From NCBI GenBank assembly GCA_937892655.1, contig CALBJC010000037.1, positions 1-16,000 on the forward strand: a stretch of DNA of 16,000 nucleotides, written 5' to 3'. Below the pieces are notes generated by a model. That model made no database searches and was not told where the DNA came from. It worked only from the letters and a program-made list of their open reading frames with translations. The translations under genes were made by a program, and so were the position numbers. Source of the stretch: an uncultured Clostridia bacterium (GTDB lineage: Bacteria; Bacillota; Clostridia; Oscillospirales; Ruminococcaceae). This document shows positions 14,353-16,000 of this stretch, piece by piece (position 1 is the stretch's first letter; each line of letters opens with the position of its first letter).

Positions 14353-15363
14353 TTAAATCTCCTTTTTTGCATTTTCCATAGCTGCGATTACTCTGTCGCA
14401 CCATGCATCAAATTCTTCATCCTCAATCTGACATTCCTTATGTGACAATACATATTCAATTGTCTTCTTAACGCCCATATCAAAGCGCATTGTAGGAACA
14501 AAATCAGGAACTGCTCGCTTGAGCTTTGCGTTATCAAATACTACAGAGTTTGCCTTATCGCCGATAAGAGAGCCCTTAAAATCATAGTTACTTACACTAT
14601 GGAGGAAATCTGACGGAACGTAGTAAGGCTTGAGCTCAACACCCAGAGCGTCAGCAATACACTTGTAGATCTGATTCCATGTAAGAGTTTCGTCTGTTGT
14701 GATCTGATATGCTTCACCGATAGCGTGGATATTGCCCATAAGGCCGATGAAAGCCTTTGCAAAATCTGTATTGTGAGTCATAGTCCACAGAGATGTACCG
14801 TCACCGTGAATGATAACAGGCTTGCCCTCGAGCATTCTCTTTACTACCTGCCAGCTACCCTTATTGCCGTGAACGCCGAGTGGTACTGAACGCTCATCGT
14901 AAGTGTGGCTTGGACGGATGATTGTTACAGGGAAGCCGTTTTCTCTGTACATCTTCATAAGATATTCTTCGCAGGCAATCTTATTGCGGGAGTATTCCCA
15001 GTATGGATTTGCAAGCGGAGTTGATTCTGTAATCTTATAGTCTGACAAAGGCTTCTGATAAGCAGATGCAGATGAGATAAACATAAACTGCTTTGTTCTA
15101 CCTGCAAAAAGTCTGTAGTCACGTTCAAGCTGTGATGGAACGAATGCGATAAAATCACATACTACATCAAACTGAAGATCTCCGAGCTTTTCTTTAACAT
15201 CAGCTTCATTGTTGATGTCAGCTGTAATTGTCTTTACATTTGTCTGCAAAACGTCATTTCTTGAACCACGATTGATGAGATAAAGCTCCCATGAGCTGTC
15301 AAGAAGCTGACGTGAAATAGCTGTTGAAATAATACCTGTACCGCCTATAAATAACGCTCTCAT
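14353..15363 (-). CDS. Extended SDR / NAD-dependent epimerase-dehydratase family protein
   Basis: 336 residues. The N-terminal Rossmann motif is FIGGTGIIS (6-14), followed by LINRGSRNDV at the end of the second strand. The catalytic set is SSASAY and YSRNKIACEEYL (YxxxK). IIRPSHTYDER and HGDGTSLWTMTHNTDFAKAF are family hallmarks. Relatives act on nucleotide sugars or as reductases, and some are annotated as RNA-binding-like epimerases; the substrate is unknown. The ribosome site AGGAG lies 7 bases before ATG. It starts 14 bases after the alcohol dehydrogenase stop. With the SDR downstream and the GH9 gene it forms a carbohydrate-related operon. Confidence 0.9.
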   Translation of the reverse strand: MRALFIGGTGIISTAISRQLLDSSWELYLINRGSRNDVLQTNVKTITADINNEADVKEKLGDLQFDVVCDFIAFVPSQLERDYRLFAGRTKQFMFISSASAYQKPLSDYKITESTPLANPYWEYSRNKIACEEYLMKMYRENGFPVTIIRPSHTYDERSVPLGVHGNKGSWQVVKRMLEGKPVIIHGDGTSLWTMTHNTDFAKAFIGLMGNIHAIGEAYQITTDETLTWNQIYKCIADALGVELKPYYVPSDFLHSVSNYDFKGSLIGDKANSVVFDNAKLKRAVPDFVPTMRFDMGVKKTIEYVLSHKECQIEDEEFDAWCDRVIAAMENAKKEI

Positions 15364-15377
15364 AACTTTTCTCCTTT

Positions 15378-16000
15378 TTATAATGTTGCCTTAACTGCGT
15401 TTTCGTAAATCTTTGTGATGTCATCCTTCTTGAGTCTTACAAAGCCCCATGTCTGACCGTCACCGATGCCGAATTTTTCAACTAAAGTCGGAATATCTTC
15501 AGCCTTAGCGCCAAGCTCTGCAAAGTTTATCGGCATACCGATCGACTTTAAGAATTTTCTAAAGCACTTGATACCTTCCAAGGCTGTTGCTTCAGGATTT
15601 TCAAAGTTCATCTGACAGCCGAAAACTCTTGTTGCCATCTGAGCAAAACGCATAACATCGTGAGTATAAACGTGTTCCATCCACGCAGGCATAATTACCG
15701 CAAGACCTGCACCGTGAGCAACGTCATAAAGACCTGACAATTCGTGTTCAATACCGTGGCTGTTCCAGTCCTGACTTCTGCCAACGCCTACTAAACCTGT
15801 ATGCGCAACAGTACCTGCCCACATAATGTTTGCTCTTACCTCATAGTTTTCAGGGTCTGCAATAGCACGAGGAGCTTCCTTGACCATTGTGATCAAAACT
15901 GCTTCACAAAGGCGGTCTGTTATTTCAACTTCCTTTGTGTTTGTAAAGTAACGCTCAAAAACATGAGCCATAATATCTGTAGCACCGCAGGCTGTCTGAT
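15378..16000 (-). CDS. Iron-containing alcohol dehydrogenase, C-terminal 207 residues (N-terminus beyond window)
   Basis: The frame is open through base 16000, so the internal ATG at 15971 is not the start. The visible part begins QTACGATDIMAHVFERYF, where D-x3-H are two metal ligands. Further on, HGIEHELSGLYDVAHGAG supplies the other two conserved histidines. These four ligands hold the Fe2+ (or Zn2+) of the butanol-dehydrogenase/YqhD-like group. The complete protein would be about 390 residues, so roughly 180 are missing. It reduces aldehydes to alcohols with NAD(P)H, a common fermentative sink. It is the first visible gene of the operon that ends with the GH9 enzyme. Confidence 0.93.
   Translation of the reverse strand, partial: QTACGATDIMAHVFERYFTNTKEVEITDRLCEAVLITMVKEAPRAIADPENYEVRANIMWAGTVAHTGLVGVGRSQDWNSHGIEHELSGLYDVAHGAGLAVIMPAWMEHVYTHDVMRFAQMATRVFGCQMNFENPEATALEGIKCFRKFLKSIGMPINFAELGAKAEDIPTLVEKFGIGDGQTWGFVRLKKDDITKIYENAVKATL

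Overview
The window looks like part of the chromosome of an anaerobic, fibre-degrading Clostridia species, most likely a Ruminococcus or Eubacterium siraeum relative. The evidence is AT-rich Firmicutes-style DNA, strong Shine-Dalgarno sites, sigma-A promoters with TGN-extended -10 boxes, [FeFe]-hydrogenase maturation genes, a leaderless GH9 glucanase and a large exported protein with a Pro/Ser/Asp linker. The genus is inference. No rRNA, tRNA, CRISPR array or insertion sequence was seen.

Layout. (1) 1-1435, minus: the N-terminal 478 residues of an exported protein with a probable choice-of-anchor A domain, ending at the window edge in a low-complexity linker encoded by perfect 45-bp tandem repeats. 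Its promoter, 5'-UTR hairpin and a possible operator lie at 1461-1573, and a terminator lies at 1695-1734. (2) 1894-5726, minus: a two-gene defence operon, a single-chain MmeI-like restriction-modification enzyme followed by an AbiH-family protein, with its promoter at 5762-5790. (3) 5877-10117, plus: the hydrogenase maturation operon, TM1266-type regulator, hydE, hydG, hydF, with a long structured leader and a terminator after hydF. The structural hydrogenase gene is not in the window. (4) 10137-11491, plus: a lipoprotein with a probable beta-propeller, followed by a decayed copy of the 3' end of hydF and a perfectly palindromic terminator. (5) 11498-11836, minus: a small lipoprotein/membrane protein with a near-perfect promoter. 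(6) 11845-16000, minus: a tightly packed operon of an iron-dependent alcohol dehydrogenase (N-terminus beyond the window), an extended SDR, a classical SDR and a GH9 glucanase without signal peptide, closed by a terminator.

How the genes fit together. HydE, HydG and HydF together build and deliver the di-iron subcluster of the [FeFe]-hydrogenase H-cluster, which lets a fermenter dispose of electrons as H2; the small regulator in front is typical of such loci. The last operon combines intracellular cellodextrin cleavage with NAD(P)-dependent oxidoreductases and an alcohol dehydrogenase, which fits sugar uptake and fermentation. The AbiH/R-M pair is a compact anti-phage module between these housekeeping regions.

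Most notable signals. The hyd operon leader (about 5912-6096) can fold as a three-way junction whose closing helix uses the same bases as the left arm of an intrinsic terminator placed just before the first gene. This is the architecture of a riboswitch or attenuator, and I do not recognise the class. Second, the AbiH protein carries motifs in the same order as SIR2-like NAD-binding folds. Third, the hydF tail duplicate at 11420-11464 differs from hydF mostly at synonymous sites, so it derives from a once-functional hydF allele and marks a recombination junction.
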